Positions 44,235 to 53,330 are shown, counted from the stretch's first letter. The stretch is DNA of 64,000 bases from an uncultured Clostridia bacterium (GCA_945876285.1 CAMCNO010000002.1:82206-146205), one strand, 5' to 3'. Numbers and translations are program-made. The notes: generated from the sequence alone by a model not told the origin.

Positions 44235-44596
44235 CGGAATGGCTCCTTCCCTTTCTCTGCGGCCTGGGGGCCAGCATCATCTCCGCCTGGGGCGTGGGCG
44301 GCGGCACCTTGCTGCTGCTGGTGATGACACTGTTCCTGGGGGTGGACCAGCGGACCGCCCAAGGCGTGAACCTGCTGTTTTTCCTCCCCACCGCTGCCAG
44401 CGCCCTGGTCTGCCACTGGCGGGGTGGCTATCTGGACAAGCCCACGCTGAAAAATGCCGTGCCCTGGGCCGTGGCCGCCGCTCTGCTGGGGGCCTGGGTT
44501 GCCACCACCCTGGATGTGGAGGTCCTGCGAAAGCCTTTCGGCGTCTATCTGCTGCTCTCCGGCGTCAGCCTTGTCTGGCCCCGGAAGGCGCAATGA
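44231..44596 (+). CDS. TauE/SafE half-transporter, C-terminal half
   Basis: The product has 121 residues with four hydrophobic segments. It starts with the second repeat signature (CGLGASIISAWGVGGGTLL) and contains GVDQRTAQGVNLLFFLPTA, the usual conserved loop. The start codon is GTG (44231) overlapping the stop of the first half as GTGA. Both halves keep full-length, intact reading frames, so this is a split gene pair more than a frameshift. Confidence 0.83.
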   Translation: MTEWLLPFLCGLGASIISAWGVGGGTLLLLVMTLFLGVDQRTAQGVNLLFFLPTAASALVCHWRGGYLDKPTLKNAVPWAVAAALLGAWVATTLDVEVLRKPFGVYLLLSGVSLVWPRKAQ

Positions 44597-44632
44597 AACA
44601 CGCCTGCCGCAAACGCGGCAGGCGTGTTGTTT
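44597..44632. terminator. Bidirectional terminator tauE / htrA
   Basis: A perfect 14-bp stem (44597-44610 with 44615-44628, loop AAAC) lies between the converging genes; it overlaps the stop codon region of both. Confidence 0.8.
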
Positions 44633-45920
44633 ATTCGGTTTCGTCCACGGATTCCCGCAGGAAGAGGGTCACTTCCACCGTCTCTCCGTCCCGCCAGAGG
44701 GTCATGGTCAGCTCGTCGCCCAGGCGCTTGTGCCGCCGGACCCACAGCAAATCGCCGCTGGTCTCCAGGACATGGCCCTCGGCAGAGGTCACATAGTCCC
44801 CCACCCGGATACCGGCCCGGTCAGAGGCGCCGCCGGGCGTGACCTCCACGACCTCCAGTCCCCGTACCCCGTCGGCAAGCCGGGTGGCCTCCAGCCGGAC
44901 GGACAGGCCCAGCAGGGGCTGGGGCAGGACTTCTCCCACCGCCAGCAGGTCGTCCACCACCCGGTCCATGGTGGCGGAGGGAATGGCGAAGCCCAGGCCC
45001 TCGATGCTGACATAGCTGGAGCTCATTTTGATGACGTTCAGGCCCACCACCTGGCCGTACTCGTTGATGAGGGGGCCGCCGGAGTTGCCGGAGTTCAGGG
45101 CGGCGTTAGTCTGAATGAGGGTCATCATGCGGCCGTCCACCAGGACCTCCCGGTCCACGGCGGAGACGATGCCGTCAGTCATGGTGCCCCACAGCTCATA
45201 GCCCAGGGGGTTGCCGATGGCATACACCGTGTCGCCCACGGTCAGCAGGTCGGATTCGCCGAATTCGGCGGCAGGAAGCCCCTGGTCATCCACCTTCAGC
45301 ACCGCCAAGTCGCTCACCGGGTCTCCGGCCACGTAGGAGGCGGGATACCCTGCCCCGGTGTCCAGGGCGATATAGCAGTCGGAGCCGCCCTCCACCACAT
45401 GGTAGTTGGTGAGGATATAGCCGTCCTCCGTGAAGATGACTCCGGTGCCCAGAGAAGCCCGGCTGCCCACCTGCACCATCACCTGCACCACCGAGGGGTT
45501 CACCTTGCGGTAGACCTCCTGGGCGCTCAGAGGCTCGCCGTGTTCCCGCAGGACATCCAGCTCCACGCCCTGGCCGGTGGGCCAAGGCTGTATGGTGACC
45601 TCGTCCGGTTCCAGCTCATCGATGATCTCGCCGTAATACTCCTCAAAGCGGTCATGCCGGATATCGCCGCCATCGTCCCATATCCAGTACAGGACAAGGG
45701 CCGCTGCCGCCAGCACTGCCGCCACGCAGAGGCAGCCGACAAAAATCCACAGCCCTCTGCGCTTCTTCCGTTTGGCAGGCGCCGGGGCTTCCCGCCGTTC
45801 CGTCCGACGGATGCCGGGCAGGGGCCGGGTATAGACCTCCACCACCTCCCGGGGGTCCGGGCGGCGGTAGGTCTCCACCACTTCGACGGGCAGACGCCGG
45901 GTTTCCTCATGTTCGTTCAT
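44631..45920 (-). CDS. HtrA/DegP-like membrane-anchored serine protease
   Basis: The product has 429 residues. It has an acidic/basic N-terminal cytoplasmic tail (1-55), one membrane anchor (about 56-80), a trypsin-like domain and one PDZ domain (about 335-425). The triad is seen as His in TNYHVV, Asp in SDLAVLKV and Ser in NSGNSGGPL. It degrades or refolds misfolded proteins outside the membrane. It starts 6 bp after the histidine kinase gene, so it is likely a target of, and co-transcribed with, the two-component system, in the CssRS-HtrA manner. Confidence 0.93.
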   Translation of the reverse strand: MNEHEETRRLPVEVVETYRRPDPREVVEVYTRPLPGIRRTERREAPAPAKRKKRRGLWIFVGCLCVAAVLAAAALVLYWIWDDGGDIRHDRFEEYYGEIIDELEPDEVTIQPWPTGQGVELDVLREHGEPLSAQEVYRKVNPSVVQVMVQVGSRASLGTGVIFTEDGYILTNYHVVEGGSDCYIALDTGAGYPASYVAGDPVSDLAVLKVDDQGLPAAEFGESDLLTVGDTVYAIGNPLGYELWGTMTDGIVSAVDREVLVDGRMMTLIQTNAALNSGNSGGPLINEYGQVVGLNVIKMSSSYVSIEGLGFAIPSATMDRVVDDLLAVGEVLPQPLLGLSVRLEATRLADGVRGLEVVEVTPGGASDRAGIRVGDYVTSAEGHVLETSGDLLWVRRHKRLGDELTMTLWRDGETVEVTLFLRESVDETE

Positions 45921-45926
45921 AGTGCC

Positions 45927-47381
45927 TCATTCCGTGGTCAGGGAGAAGGAGAAAGTAGTCACGCCGTTCTCACTGGTCACATTGATGTGTTCCCGGTGCT
46001 GTTCCAGGATGGTTTTGACGATGTACAGGCCCAGCCCCACACCGTCCTTGTCCTCGCTGCGGGACTTGTCGCTTTTGTGGAACCGCTCGAACAGCAGCGG
46101 CAGCTCCTCGGCAGGGATGGTGTCGCCCAGGTTCCGCACGGTGACACGGGCCTTGCCGTCGATATTCGCCACGCCCAGGTACAGGGTAGAGCCCTCCCGG
46201 GCGAATTTCGCCGCGTTTTCCAGCAGGTTGTAGATGACCTGGGTGATCATGTCGTTGTCACCCAGGACCAGGATGGGCTCCTCGGGAATATCCGCGTCCA
46301 CATCCAGGTGCCGGTCGTTGATCTTCTTCTCCATGGAGATCAGCACCCGGCGCATACTCTCGCAGATGTCGAAGTGGCCGCCGCTGCGCAGGGGGTCGAT
46401 GGCCTGGAGCTGGCTGACGTCCAGCATCCGCCGCACCATGCGGCTGAGGCGGCGGCTCTCGTTCGAGATGATCTGCAGGTACTGCCGCTCGTTTTCCGGC
46501 GGGATGGTGCCGTCCAGGATGCCGTCGGTATAGCCGGCGATGGTGGTCATAGGCGTTTTCAGCTCATGAGAGATGTTGGCAATGAACTCCCGGCGCTGAC
46601 GTTCCGTCTGCTGGAGGCTCTCCGCCATGTTGTTGAAAGAGGCTGCCAGCTCGCCGATCTCATCGTCCCGGCCGTAGTCGTTCATGCGGATGTCAAAGTT
46701 GCCCTCGGCGTACTGCCGGGTGGCCGCCGCCATTTCCCGGATGGGCTGGATCTGGCGCATGGTGGTGACAGAGGACGCCATGAAGGAGATCATCAGCACC
46801 ACCAGGGCCGTCATGAAGAACAATCCGATAAAGCCCTGCCACATGGAGTTCAGGGAGGAGGTCGTAGACACGGCGAACACCTCGCCCACCGTCTCGCCGC
46901 TCTCCGGGTTCACGGCGGGCACGCCCACCACGAAGCGCTTGTTTTGATACAGGCCATTCAGGTCGTCCCGGTGGGCAGTGGAGCCCTTTTCCATGATCTC
47001 CCGGGTCATGGATTCCGGCATGGTGATCACCATGCCCTCCAGCTCCCCGTCCGTGGACAGCAGCACATGGCCCTCCTCGTCGCAGATCAGAAACTGCAGG
47101 TCGGATACCATGGCGGCGAAGGACACCAGCTTTTGAAAATCACTGTCGTCCCGCAGTTCCTCGATGGAGAGATACCGTCCGCTCTCCAGATAGCTGATGG
47201 ACAGCCGGCTCATCACGGTGGCCCGGCTGTTGATCTCCTCGCTTTTCTGGTTCCGGGCATAGTTGTAGCTCAGGCAGAAGAAGGAAACGCCCAGCAGCAG
47301 CAGCGTCAGCAGCACCATGCCGACCGTGACGAACATCTGCCGCCAGTACAGGCCCCGGAACCGGTGGTTTTGATTTTTCAT
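45927..47381 (-). CDS. Sensor histidine kinase
   Basis: The product has 484 residues. It has two membrane segments (about 14-38 and 182-206) around an extracytoplasmic sensor, then HAMP (205-260). The HisKA phosphorylation site is in ISHELKTPM (His near 276), and the HATPase domain carries NLLENAAKF, GVGLGLYIV. Its ATG overlaps the response regulator stop (ATGA). The stimulus is unknown; adjacency to htrA suggests envelope stress. Confidence 0.94.
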   Translation of the reverse strand: MKNQNHRFRGLYWRQMFVTVGMVLLTLLLLGVSFFCLSYNYARNQKSEEINSRATVMSRLSISYLESGRYLSIEELRDDSDFQKLVSFAAMVSDLQFLICDEEGHVLLSTDGELEGMVITMPESMTREIMEKGSTAHRDDLNGLYQNKRFVVGVPAVNPESGETVGEVFAVSTTSSLNSMWQGFIGLFFMTALVVLMISFMASSVTTMRQIQPIREMAAATRQYAEGNFDIRMNDYGRDDEIGELAASFNNMAESLQQTERQRREFIANISHELKTPMTTIAGYTDGILDGTIPPENERQYLQIISNESRRLSRMVRRMLDVSQLQAIDPLRSGGHFDICESMRRVLISMEKKINDRHLDVDADIPEEPILVLGDNDMITQVIYNLLENAAKFAREGSTLYLGVANIDGKARVTVRNLGDTIPAEELPLLFERFHKSDKSRSEDKDGVGLGLYIVKTILEQHREHINVTSENGVTTFSFSLTTE

Positions 47382-48088
47382 CCTTCCGCCTTCTCCGCCT
47401 GCTTGGCGCCGCCCAGCTCAAACTTATAGCCAACGCCCCACACCGTCTTCAGCGCCCACTGGTCGGAGACGTTCTCCACCTTTTCCCGCAGGCGCTTGAT
47501 GTGGACGTCCACGGTGCGGCTGTCACCGAAATAGTCGAAGCCCCACACCTCGTCCAGCAGTTGGTTGCGGGTATAGACCCGGTTGGGAGTGGCTGCCAGA
47601 TGATACAGAAGCTCCAGTTCCTTGGGCGGGGTATCGATCTTCTTCCCATCCACGATCAGCTCATAGGAGTCCAGGTCGATGACCAGCTTGTCGAAGGTCA
47701 GCCGCTTGCTGGTGTCGTTGGGGATCTCCGTCCGCCGCAGGACGGCGTTGATGCGGGCAATGAGCTCTTTCATCTCAAAGGGCTTGACGATGTAGTCATC
47801 CGCGCCCATTTCCAGACCCTGGATGCGGTCGAACACCTCGCTCTTGGCGGTGAGCATGATGATGGGCACCTTGCTGGTCTCCCGGATCTTGGCGCACACC
47901 GCCCAGCCGTCCATCACAGGCAGCATGATGTCCAGCAAAATCAGGTCCGGCACTTCCTTTTGAAATTCCTCAATGGCGCGTCCGCCGTCTCCGGCGATGC
48001 GGACGTCGAAGCCCTCCTTCACCAGATACATATGGATGAGGTCGGAAATATTATGATCGTCCTCTACCACCAAAATGTTGCGGCCCAT
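47378..48088 (-). CDS. OmpR-family response regulator
   Basis: The product has 236 residues. It has a receiver domain with Asp53 (LLDIMLPVMDG), acidic pair EDD at 9-11 and Lys in VKPFEMKEL. A winged-helix DNA-binding domain (about 130-232) with SRTVDVHIKRLREK follows. A TATAAT -10 lies at 48126-48131 on the minus strand. It is the first gene of the RR-HK-HtrA operon. Confidence 0.95.
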   Translation of the reverse strand: MGRNILVVEDDHNISDLIHMYLVKEGFDVRIAGDGGRAIEEFQKEVPDLILLDIMLPVMDGWAVCAKIRETSKVPIIMLTAKSEVFDRIQGLEMGADDYIVKPFEMKELIARINAVLRRTEIPNDTSKRLTFDKLVIDLDSYELIVDGKKIDTPPKELELLYHLAATPNRVYTRNQLLDEVWGFDYFGDSRTVDVHIKRLREKVENVSDQWALKTVWGVGYKFELGGAKQAEKAEG

Positions 48089-48271
48089 AGCATTCCCTCC
48101 AAAGATTCACTGTTTTGCACTTTCCATTATACCCGCTGACCGGGCGGGATGTTGAATTTTCTGTAAATAGTGTGCCGGAACACCGGAAGCAGGCAAAGCA
48201 CCAGCGCAGGCCCCTGTCCTCTTTGTTCTGAATGGTTTATTTTATCATATTTCCGCCGTTTTTGTAAAGTC

Positions 48272-49294
48272 TCAGCCGGGTAGGTCGGGGCTGTACGGCT
48301 CCACGGTGACGCCGGTATAATAGTGGGTCAGGATCTCCCGGTAATCCGCGCCGTCAGCGGCCATCTGATTGGCGCCGTACTGGCTCAGGCCCACGCCGTG
48401 GCCGTAGCCGGTAACATAGAAAACCAGCTTCCCATTCTGGACTTCCCAATCAAAGCAGGCGGAGCGCAGCCCCAGGGCTGTCCGCACCTGGGTGCCCTTC
48501 ACCGTGACGCCGCCCGCCTCCACCGTCTCCACGCTGCCCGCGCTGTCAGTGACGGCATTTCGCAGCCAGCCATCCACCGGGCCGGAAAAGTCCGCCTCCG
48601 GCGCGACCGCCAGCAGCTTCTCCCTGAATTCCGCCGCCGGGAACTCCACGCGGCTGTAATAGTTGGGGATGGCCTCCCCCTCCTCCGGGGAATCCACCGC
48701 CTGGAGGTAGGGCAGGTCGTTCAGCCACACCTGGCCCGCCGCCCGGGTCAGCCCGGCGGAGGAGGAATGGAATACCGCCAGAATGGGCACGCCGCCGTAG
48801 AGGATGGTCTCGCCGTCCGTGGAAGTCACGGCGTTTTCCACCTTTTTCTCATAGGTGTCGGCGTTTTCCCCCCAGTTGGCCCGGGCCCGGTCTTCGCTGA
48901 TATACGCTTGGCAGCAGGTGGAGTCTGTGCAGATATTCGCTTCCCCGCCGTGGTTCCCGCCGGTCTGTATTTTATAGATGGTATAGGTCCGGGCAGCCAC
49001 CGCCTGGGCTTTCAGGGCCTCCTCTTCAAAGGACGCAGGCATCTCCGCCCGCACCACACCCACCAGGTAGGTGCCCAGGTCCATTTCCTCCACGGTATCG
49101 CCGTTTTTGACCTTTAAAACCGTTTGACTGTCCAAATCGCCACTGACAAAGGGCTCGCCCTCCGTCTCGTCCATCGGCGGCTCCCGGGTGAGCAATTCCG
49201 AGCGGAAGGGTACGATGACCAGCATCGGCAGGATGAACAGCGCCGCCAGAAGCACCGCCGACACGGCGACGCTCTCCCTGACACCTCGTTTCAT
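48272..49294 (-). CDS. spoIID: Stage II sporulation protein D
   Basis: The product has 340 residues. It is a lytic transglycosylase of the DMP engulfment complex. It has an N-terminal membrane anchor (residues 9-30) and the SpoIID domain with VRAEMPASFEEEALKAQAV (catalytic-Glu region), ARTYTIYKI, FHSSSAGLT and the C-terminal GYGHGVGLSQYGAN. Start 49294 has AAAGGAGG. No spoIIIC or mbl genes are adjacent. It is a firm sign of sporulation capacity in the host. Confidence 0.94.
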   Translation of the reverse strand: MKRGVRESVAVSAVLLAALFILPMLVIVPFRSELLTREPPMDETEGEPFVSGDLDSQTVLKVKNGDTVEEMDLGTYLVGVVRAEMPASFEEEALKAQAVAARTYTIYKIQTGGNHGGEANICTDSTCCQAYISEDRARANWGENADTYEKKVENAVTSTDGETILYGGVPILAVFHSSSAGLTRAAGQVWLNDLPYLQAVDSPEEGEAIPNYYSRVEFPAAEFREKLLAVAPEADFSGPVDGWLRNAVTDSAGSVETVEAGGVTVKGTQVRTALGLRSACFDWEVQNGKLVFYVTGYGHGVGLSQYGANQMAADGADYREILTHYYTGVTVEPYSPDLPG

Positions 49295-49429
49295 GGGTCT
49301 CCTCCTTTGCACAGGTTGTCCCTCCAATCTATGCGCCCCACGGGCGGAAAATGCGGCCCGGCATGGACAAACGCGGGGATACGTGCTATACTATAAGCCG
49401 CATTGATTATCCGAAAGGGTCGTTTTGAT

Positions 49430-50317
49430 ATGAAAAAGAATCTTGCTCTGCCCGCGCTGGCCGTTTTCGGCGGCGCCGCGGCATTTCTCCCGCGGCTGCT
49501 GCAAAGCCGCACCGGCTTCGAGCTGGACACCGGCCTGCCCATTCCCGGCAATCTCCCTGGGCTTGCATTGGTTATCCTGCTGGTGCTTCTGGCTGCGGTC
49601 ATCTGCGTCCTGGTGGGAAAGCTGCCCAAGGAACAGGACCCCGGCCCCACCTTTCCCGCGGACTTTTCCACCACCGAGCCAAAGCTGCTGATGCTGCCGG
49701 TGATGGGCGTACTGCTCACCGCCCTGTCCGGACTGGTGGACCTGGCTCAGGGGCTGGGCATCGTCCTGCCCGGCGCGCCGGGCCTGGATGACACCTACGT
49801 GCTGACCGCCGACATGGAGGTCTGGGTCTCTGGCCCCTCTTTCTCCCACACAGCCATGCTTCTGATGGGCCTGCTGTCCCTGATCTCCGCCGCCGGGCTG
49901 TTTCTGGCGGTGATGGCCTGCCGCCCCCGGGAAGACCGCAAGCCCATCCCCGGCACAGTCCTACTCATCGCCCCGGCAGCCCTGGTCGTCCGGCTGGTGC
50001 TGACCTACCGGACGTATTCCGTGGACCCCGCCCTGGAGGCATATTATGTCGAACTGCTGGCACTGGTATTCCTGGCACTGGGCTTTTACCGCCTGTCCTC
50101 CTTTGCCTTCCAGGCAGGCCGGACCCGGCGCTTCGCCCTGTACGCATCTCCTGCCGTAGTGCTGTCTCTGGCAGCGCTGGCGGACGCCAGCGCTGCAAAC
50201 CTGTCCGCCCCCCTGCTGTACTTAGGCGGCGGGCTGACCCTGCTGGGTTTCCTGCTGCTGCGACTGTGCCGCCCCGCCGGGGACTATGAAGCCCATCATA
50301 GCACAAGTGAGGAATGA
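49430..50317 (+). CDS. Multi-pass membrane protein, function unknown
   Basis: The product has 295 residues with about seven hydrophobic segments (10-28, 42-62, 83-105, 132-158, 172-190, 203-224, 235-285) and an acidic end. It has no domain I recognise. The start at 49430 (MKKNLAL) has AAAGGG ahead; the frame extends 9 codons upstream. The strand is divergent from spoIID and the gene has its own terminator. A relation to sporulation is possible by position only. Confidence 0.7.
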   Translation: MKKNLALPALAVFGGAAAFLPRLLQSRTGFELDTGLPIPGNLPGLALVILLVLLAAVICVLVGKLPKEQDPGPTFPADFSTTEPKLLMLPVMGVLLTALSGLVDLAQGLGIVLPGAPGLDDTYVLTADMEVWVSGPSFSHTAMLLMGLLSLISAAGLFLAVMACRPREDRKPIPGTVLLIAPAALVVRLVLTYRTYSVDPALEAYYVELLALVFLALGFYRLSSFAFQAGRTRRFALYASPAVVLSLAALADASAANLSAPLLYLGGGLTLLGFLLLRLCRPAGDYEAHHSTSEE

Positions 50318-50375
50318 AGGCCACCTGTTTTCGGCAGAAGGCGACAACAACAGCGTAGTAAATCTTTAGAAAAAC

Positions 50376-50418
50376 AGCCAACAAGCCAACCTTTCGGTTG
50401 GCTTGTTGGCTATTTTTT
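50376..50418 (+). terminator. Terminator of the membrane protein gene
   Basis: A perfect 16-bp stem (50376-50391 with 50396-50411) followed by ATTTTTT. Confidence 0.92.
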
Positions 50419-50537
50419 GGAAGATTGGATGAAAAGAAGTTTTGTCTCTTGCAATTCTTAAGATACAGGAGAGTTGTTAACCAAACCAGCACCAATTGTT
50501 ACAAAAGTCTTAAATCAGGAAAATTCTTTATGTCAAC

Positions 50538-50996
50538 TTATTTCTCCTGCCGCAGCCCTGCGAAAAAATCCGCCAGCACGGTCCGGCACTCCTCCGCCAG
50601 GATACCGCCCACCAGGGCGGGCCGGTTGGGGAATTGCTCCATGAACAGATTGGTCACGCCGCCGCAGGCGCCGCAAGCAGCATCCCGGGCGCCGTACCAC
50701 ACCCGGCGAACCCGAGCGTTGAGGATAGCCCCGGCGCACATGGGGCATGGCTCCAGGGTGACGTACAGCTCGCAGTCGTCCAGCCGCCAGGTGCCTAAGG
50801 CTGCGTTGGCCTGGGCGATGGCCTCCATCTCCGCGTGGGAGGCGGTGGCCTGCTTTTCCTCCCGGCGGTTCCGGCCCCGGCCCACGATCTCGCCCTCCCG
50901 GACGATGACGCAGCCCACGGGCACCTCTCCCGCCGCCGCGGCCTCCCGGGCCAGGGCCAGAGCTTCTTTCATATACTGTTCCTGTTCTGTCAGCAT
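50538..50996 (-). CDS. tadA: tRNA-specific adenosine deaminase TadA
   Basis: The product has 152 residues. It converts wobble adenosine to inosine in tRNA-Arg(ACG). Zinc-site motifs are ASHAEMEAI and LEPCPMCAGAI, and GARDAACGACG lies further on. The start is at 50996 (MLTEQEQYM) with GGGAGG ahead; upstream in-frame codons lack support. It is divergent from the DUF2508 gene. Confidence 0.95.
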   Translation of the reverse strand: MLTEQEQYMKEALALAREAAAAGEVPVGCVIVREGEIVGRGRNRREEKQATASHAEMEAIAQANAALGTWRLDDCELYVTLEPCPMCAGAILNARVRRVWYGARDAACGACGGVTNLFMEQFPNRPALVGGILAEECRTVLADFFAGLRQEK

Positions 50997-51073
50997 CGTG
51001 TTTCCTCCCGCTGTATAAAAGCTGGCATATTTGTCCAAACTTCCCATAAGCTGTATCACTGGGAGGGACATCC

Positions 51074-51367
51074 ATGAAATCCATTTTTTCCAAGAAATCA
51101 AAGCCCGATCCAGAATTGCTGGCGCTGAGAGCCGAATTGCAGGAGGCACAGGGCGAGCTGTCCCTGGCATACCACCGCTTTGACCAGGCCCTGGACCCGG
51201 AGCTGGTGGAGTCCTGCGTCTATCAGATCAGCGCCGTCAAAGCCCGTTGCAATTACCTTATCCGGGCCATCAAGGCCCGGGAACCGGAAGCCGCGGCAGC
51301 CCTAGGCCGCACCATGAGCCGCCGCACCTGCGGCGAGGACGAAGAAGGAGACGCCCTATGGACCTGA
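51074..51367 (+). CDS. DUF2508 (YaaL-like) protein
   Basis: The product has 97 residues. It has a helical pattern ELLALRAELQEAQGELSLAYHRFDQALDPELVESCVYQISAVKARCNYLIRAIK-type, which I recognise as the YaaL family that sits before bofA in Firmicutes. GGGAGGG lies ahead of the ATG. Its 3' end overlaps bofA by 10 bp. The function is unknown. Confidence 0.85.
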   Translation: MKSIFSKKSKPDPELLALRAELQEAQGELSLAYHRFDQALDPELVESCVYQISAVKARCNYLIRAIKAREPEAAAALGRTMSRRTCGEDEEGDALWT

Positions 51368-51621
51368 ATCAAACCGTCATCGCCGTCCTGCTGGGCGGCT
51401 TTTTCCTCATCGCCCTCATCCGGGTGTTCCGCACGCCCCTGCGGCTGGCGCTGAAGCTGCTATGCAACACTCTTCTGGGATTCCTGGCCTTGTGGGTGGT
51501 CGGCCTGACCTCCGGCTTCACCGGCATCGCTCTGGGGCTGAACCTGTGGAACGCCCTGGTCATCGGCGTGCTGGGCCTGCCGGGGTTCGTGCTGCTGCTG
51601 TTGGTACAGTGGGTGTTGTAG
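51358..51621 (+). CDS. bofA: Pro-sigmaK processing inhibitor BofA
   Basis: The product has 87 residues, the family length. It has two membrane segments (about 8-25 and 36-60) and a hydrophobic C-terminal end with GLNLWNALVIGVLGLPGFVLLLL. BofA holds the SpoIVFB protease inactive in the mother-cell membrane. Start 51358 has AAGGAG 8 nt ahead and overlaps the DUF2508 gene. Confidence 0.88.
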   Translation: MDLNQTVIAVLLGGFFLIALIRVFRTPLRLALKLLCNTLLGFLALWVVGLTSGFTGIALGLNLWNALVIGVLGLPGFVLLLLVQWVL

Positions 51622-51756
51622 CTACATAGCCCGGAGGGATACTTCTCCCTCCAATTCTTTTTATCTGAATTTCAAAAATCAATTTTGAGAATTCAAGAGA
51701 TAACGAGAGATATTAAAAGAAATCAGGAGCTTTCTTCGGAATAAATTAAATTCTTG

Positions 51757-51785
51757 TTGACAGGGCTTGTTGCCTGTGGTATAAG
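51757..51785 (+). promoter_or_regulatory. rplM-rpsI promoter
   Basis: -35 TTGACA (51757-51762), 17 bp, -10 TATAAG (51780-51785). The 70-nt leader carries a TGCTCCG/CGGAGCA hairpin (near 51794-51816), possibly an autogenous L13 site. Confidence 0.75.
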
Positions 51786-51860
51786 TATCCTTGCTCCGAT
51801 TTTACCCCGGAGCACTTGATTTGTAAAGCACATGCAAATATATGATACGGAGGAAACACC

Positions 51861-52292
51861 ATGTCCACTTTTATGGCAAACAAGGCCAACATTGAGCGTA
51901 AGTGGTACATCCTGGACGCCGCCGGCAAGCCCCTGGGCAAGACCGCTGTCCGGGCTGCTGACCTGCTGCGCGGCAAAGGCAAAGTCACTTACACCCCCCA
52001 CGCTGACTGCGGCGACAACGTCATCATCATCAACGCCGGCAAGGCTGTCCTGACCGGTAAGAAGGGCACCCAGAAGATGTACCGCACCCACTCCGGTTGG
52101 GTCGGCGGTCTGAAGGAGACCCCCTACCGCATCCTGATGCAGGAGAAGCCCGATGTCGCAATGCGCGTGGCGATCAAGGGTATGCTGCCCAAGAACACCA
52201 TTGCCAAGGATTCTCTGAAGCGCCTGCACATCTACGCTGACGCCAACTACGAGCAGCAGGCCCAGAAGCCCGTCGCTCTGGACGTCGAATAA
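51861..52292 (+). CDS. rplM: 50S ribosomal protein L13
   Basis: The product has 143 residues, the standard length. [29 protein letters not shown] start, [18 protein letters not shown], and [15 protein letters not shown] are the usual L13 features. It is cotranscribed with rpsI (14 bp apart). Confidence 0.98.
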   Translation: MSTFMANKANIERKWYILDAAGKPLGKTAVRAADLLRGKGKVTYTPHADCGDNVIIINAGKAVLTGKKGTQKMYRTHSGWVGGLKETPYRILMQEKPDVAMRVAIKGMLPKNTIAKDSLKRLHIYADANYEQQAQKPVALDVE

Positions 52293-52306
52293 GGAGGAGT
52301 AAGAGA

Positions 52307-52711
52307 ATGTATCAGTCTAAGAAGCCTTATCTGTATGGTACCGGCCGCCGGAAGTCCTCCGTGGCCCGCGTCCATCTGTTCCCCAACGGCACCGGTTCCA
52401 TCACCATCAACGGCCGTGACATCGACGAGTATTTCGGTCTGGACACCCTGAAGATGGTGGTCCGTCAGCCCCTGGAGGCCACCGGCAACACCGGCAAGAT
52501 GGATATCGTTGCCACCGTCACCGGCGGCGGCGTTTCCGGCCAGGCCGGCGCCCTGCGCCACGGCATCGCCCGCGCCCTGCTGCTGGCCAGCGAGGACAAC
52601 CGTCCCATCCTGAAGAAGGCCGGTTTCCTGACCCGCGATCCTCGTATGAAGGAGCGTAAGAAGTACGGCCTGAAAGCCGCCCGTCGTGCTCCCCAGTTCT
52701 CCAAGCGCTGA
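52307..52711 (+). CDS. rpsI: 30S ribosomal protein S9
   Basis: The product has 134 residues. [18 protein letters not shown], and the basic C-terminus ending APQFSKR are the expected features; the tail reaches the ribosomal P site. AAGGAGG lies ahead of the ATG. Its terminator is intact, so any element inserted downstream has kept the gene whole. Confidence 0.98.
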   Translation: MYQSKKPYLYGTGRRKSSVARVHLFPNGTGSITINGRDIDEYFGLDTLKMVVRQPLEATGNTGKMDIVATVTGGGVSGQAGALRHGIARALLLASEDNRPILKKAGFLTRDPRMKERKKYGLKAARRAPQFSKR

Positions 52712-52725
52712 TTTTGTTATCAGTT

Positions 52726-52757
52726 ACCCCGGAAAACTTCGGTTTTCCGGGGTTTTC
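52726..52757 (+). terminator. rpsI terminator
   Basis: A 12-bp stem (52726-52737 with 52742-52753, TTCG loop) followed by TTTTC. Confidence 0.9.
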
Positions 52758-52811
52758 TTATGTCAAAAGTTACGATACCTAAATCTAAGGGGTCTATTTT
52801 TTCAAAAAGCA

Positions 52812-52918
52812 CACCACAATATATTGTGGTGCGTAACCTTTTATAGCACAATTTTTGAGGTTAAATTTGCGGTGGGAAGCCTTTTTTTGAGGGTTTGAGG
52901 TTAAATTTGCGGTGGGAA
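52812..52918. repeat. Boundary repeats: 20-bp palindrome and 25-bp direct repeat
   Basis: A perfect palindrome (arms CACCACAATA and TATTGTGGTG, 52812-52831) is followed by two exact 25-bp direct repeats at 52854-52878 and 52894-52918 (offset 40 bp, each beginning TTTGAGGTTAAATTTG). They lie just after the rpsI terminator, where base composition drops. They are candidates for recombinase-binding or attachment sequences of the element to the right. The stretch 52760-53067 otherwise shows no gene. Confidence 0.55.
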
Positions 52919-53060
52919 AACCGCCCAGAAATTGGTATCCGCACATCTAATCACGACTCTGTTTTTCTTCATCCTGCGTTCTATGGATAATGAGCAATGG
53001 TTTGTTCTTCGCTCTGAATCTCGAATGATCGTCCCCCATCTGAAAACAGAATTTGAGCGC

Positions 53061-53102
53061 AGAAAAAGGGCCGTTGCAGAATTTGGCATTCTGCAACGGC
53101 CC
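53061..53102 (-). terminator. Terminator of the element operon
   Basis: A perfect 14-bp stem (53068-53081 with 53089-53102) is followed on the minus strand by TTTTTC. It ends the long leftward operon. Confidence 0.88.
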
Positions 53103-53108
53103 ACTCCA

Positions 53109-53330
53109 TTAAAAAATCAGTTTTGCCTTCTTAGGCTTCCTCGCATACTTCTCTCGCGGCTCACTCTCAATCCGCTCCCAGTATTGTTCAATGTGTTTTC
53201 TGGTAAACTGAACCTTACCGCCTGGGCAGGACTGATAGTATCCAATTTTCTTGTTCTCACGCATTTTGTCCAAGGTAGTTAGCGATACTCCAAGAATGGC
53301 CGCTGTCTCTCTTCGATTAAACAGTTCCAT
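53109..53330 (-). CDS. Excisionase-like helix-turn-helix protein
   Basis: The product has 73 residues. It has a MerR-like HTH_17 fold: LFNRRETAAILGVSLTTLDKM, then QFTRKHIEQYWER, and a basic tail KYARKPKKAK. This is the form of Xis/recombination-directionality factors and small phage regulators. Start 53330 has AAGGAG ahead; upstream in-frame codons to 53426 are unsupported. It is the last gene of the leftward operon, next to the putative boundary. No integrase gene is adjacent. Confidence 0.75.
   Translation of the reverse strand: MELFNRRETAAILGVSLTTLDKMRENKKIGYYQSCPGGKVQFTRKHIEQYWERIESEPREKYARKPKKAKLIF

Noticed and set aside
44454..47429. A 991-codon open frame on the plus strand
   Set aside because: It is antisense to the HtrA and histidine kinase genes, rich in His, Gly and Gln, and has no ribosome site or domain. 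It is a GC-driven shadow.
52932..53282. A 116-codon plus-strand frame in the element boundary region
   Set aside because: No ribosome site, it crosses the operon terminator, and overlaps the Xis-like gene in antisense.
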